A stretch of DNA of 5,925 bases from CASQEL01 sp036655975. GTDB lineage: Bacteria > Desulfobacterota > Desulfovibrionia > Desulfovibrionales > Desulfovibrionaceae. The number at the start of each line of letters is the position of its first letter. Positions within the stretch are counted from its first letter, which is position 1. The notes under the pieces were generated by a model that was not told the origin of the DNA, did no database searches, and worked only from the letters and a program-made list of their open reading frames with translations. Of the stretch, positions 5,115 to 5,925 are shown one piece after another. Made by a program: the position numbers and the translations under genes. The DNA lies in the NCBI GenBank assembly GCA_036655975.1, contig JAVVPD010000121.1, forward strand, positions 1-5,925, written 5' to 3'.

Positions 5115-5925
5115 ATGGCGAGTAATAAAGGTTTGGTGTCGACTTTAGCGGAAATGGAATCTTTCTACAAAGGTGATCCTCTGGGGCAAATGATTGAATT
5201 GATGAACCAAACCAATGACATCCTTGACGATGTGCAGTGGATGGAATCCAACCAGTCTGACGGGCATTTGACCCGAATCCGCACCGGCCTCCCCGAGGTG
5301 TTTTGGCGGCGCTTGTACCAGGGTACACCCCCTAGTAAATCCGCTTGGACGCAGGTGAAGGAAGGCACAGGCATTCTTGAAGCCATTATGGAATTGGATA
5401 TTGAAGAAGCCAAGTTGTATAGCAACAAAGCCGCCGCCTTCCGCACGACGGAAGGGCTGGCCTTTACCGAGGCCATGCGCCAAAAAGTTTCCAAAACCCT
5501 GATGTACGGTGACAGCACCAAGGCCCCCGACGAATTCAACGGCCTTGCCATGCGCTATCCGTCCAAAGTATCCCCCAATGTTATCGACGCGCAGGGCAAC
5601 AGCGCCAACAAGCAAACCTCCATTTGGCTTATTTCGTGGGGCCCCAATGCCGTCCACGGTATTTATCCCAAGGGCAGTAAGGGCGGCCTTGAGCATGAAG
5701 ACCTCGGCGCGTACATGACCCACGACAGCGATCAGCGCAAATATCAGGTGGTGGGCGACAAATACAATTGGAAGTGCGGCTTGACCGTGCGCGATTGGCG
5801 GGCCTGTGTGCGCGTGTGCAATGTGGACAGCACCAAATTAGCCCTACGCAAAGGCGAAGTGGGCTTTATCGATCTGCAAGGCTTGCTCATTAAGGCCAAA
5901 AACATGATGCCCGAAAGCATGCGCC
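5115..5925 (+). CDS. Major capsid protein, GP7-type (partial, right edge)
   Basis: An open frame of 270 codons from an ATG at 5115 runs past the right edge. It matches the GP7-type major capsid protein of epsilon15/BPP-1-like podoviruses, which builds the icosahedral shell. Visible signatures are TNDILDDVQWMESN (35-48) and HLTRIRTGLPEVFWRRLYQG (52-71). Further on come KAAAFRTTEGLAFTEAM, LMYGDSTKAPDEFNGLAMRY, SIWLISWGPNAVHGIYPKGS, GGLEHEDLG and YNWKCGLTVRDWRACVRVCN. Roughly the last fifth of the gene is missing if it has the family's usual length. GAGGT six bases upstream is a good ribosome-binding site, consistent with high, independent translation. Its own spacer sets it apart from the coupled upstream genes. 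Five cysteines or fewer are visible, with no frameshift. Confidence 0.93.
   Translation, partial: MASNKGLVSTLAEMESFYKGDPLGQMIELMNQTNDILDDVQWMESNQSDGHLTRIRTGLPEVFWRRLYQGTPPSKSAWTQVKEGTGILEAIMELDIEEAKLYSNKAAAFRTTEGLAFTEAMRQKVSKTLMYGDSTKAPDEFNGLAMRYPSKVSPNVIDAQGNSANKQTSIWLISWGPNAVHGIYPKGSKGGLEHEDLGAYMTHDSDQRKYQVVGDKYNWKCGLTVRDWRACVRVCNVDSTKLALRKGEVGFIDLQGLLIKAKNMMPESMR

Noticed and set aside
5145..5723. 192-codon minus-strand frame antisense to the capsid gene
   Set aside because: The + strand capsid frame has clear family motifs throughout; the antisense frame is incidental.

Overview
The window joins two very different kinds of DNA. The right three quarters (about 1550-5925, + strand, moderately GC-rich) is the start of the head-assembly operon of a short-tailed (podovirus-type) phage or prophage. 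In order it holds a GNAT-like protein, a small Gly-rich/coiled-coil protein, the portal, a Bbp19-like small protein, the scaffold and the major capsid protein, which runs off the right edge. Gene order and protein motifs fit the Bordetella BPP-1 / epsilon15-like portal-scaffold-GP7-type capsid module. The first five genes are joined by TAATG or ATGA stop/start overlaps and good Shine-Dalgarno sequences; only the capsid gene is set off, by a 44-base gap. The host cannot be named from sequence alone. A Gram-negative bacterium is likely, and a Desulfovibrio-type host is only a guess.

The left quarter (1-1490) lies on the opposite strand and is strikingly AT-rich. It holds three paralogous genes for small multi-pass membrane proteins: 1-99 (cut by the left edge), 318-863 and 860-1417. 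The two complete copies are tandem duplicates exactly 551 bases apart. Their N-terminal segment is identical over 112 bases, while the rest of the two proteins agrees at only about half the residues. The third copy shares the 69-base part of that block that falls inside the window. This constant-head/variable-body design, next to a structural operon and on the opposite strand, is typical of accessory cargo ('moron') genes.

Two less obvious elements were found by reading the DNA. First, upstream of copies 1 and 3 (but not 2) lies a short minus-strand reading frame of 23 or 24 codons. Its beginning is conserved (MDGxxR[MV]PY), and its stop codon overlaps the start of the membrane-protein gene; it is either a coupled leader peptide or the conserved tail of an upstream gene. 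Second, between copies 1 and 2 is a + strand, AT-rich 3' fragment of another gene (191-334). It ends in about 47 codons with an NCQHYV motif resembling the active-site region of permuted NlpC/P60-LRAT-type papain-fold proteins, and it runs convergently into copy 2.

Region by region: 1-99 partial copy 1; 92-163 short ORF; 164-190 nothing recognised; 191-334 gene fragment; 318-1417 copies 2 and 3; 1414-1488 short ORF containing a hairpin; 1489-1591 divergent intergenic region with a TATAAT box; 1592-5070 five coupled phage genes; 5071-5114 spacer; 5115 to the end, capsid gene. How the left cassette works is unknown. Immunity, superinfection exclusion or lysogenic conversion are hypotheses only.
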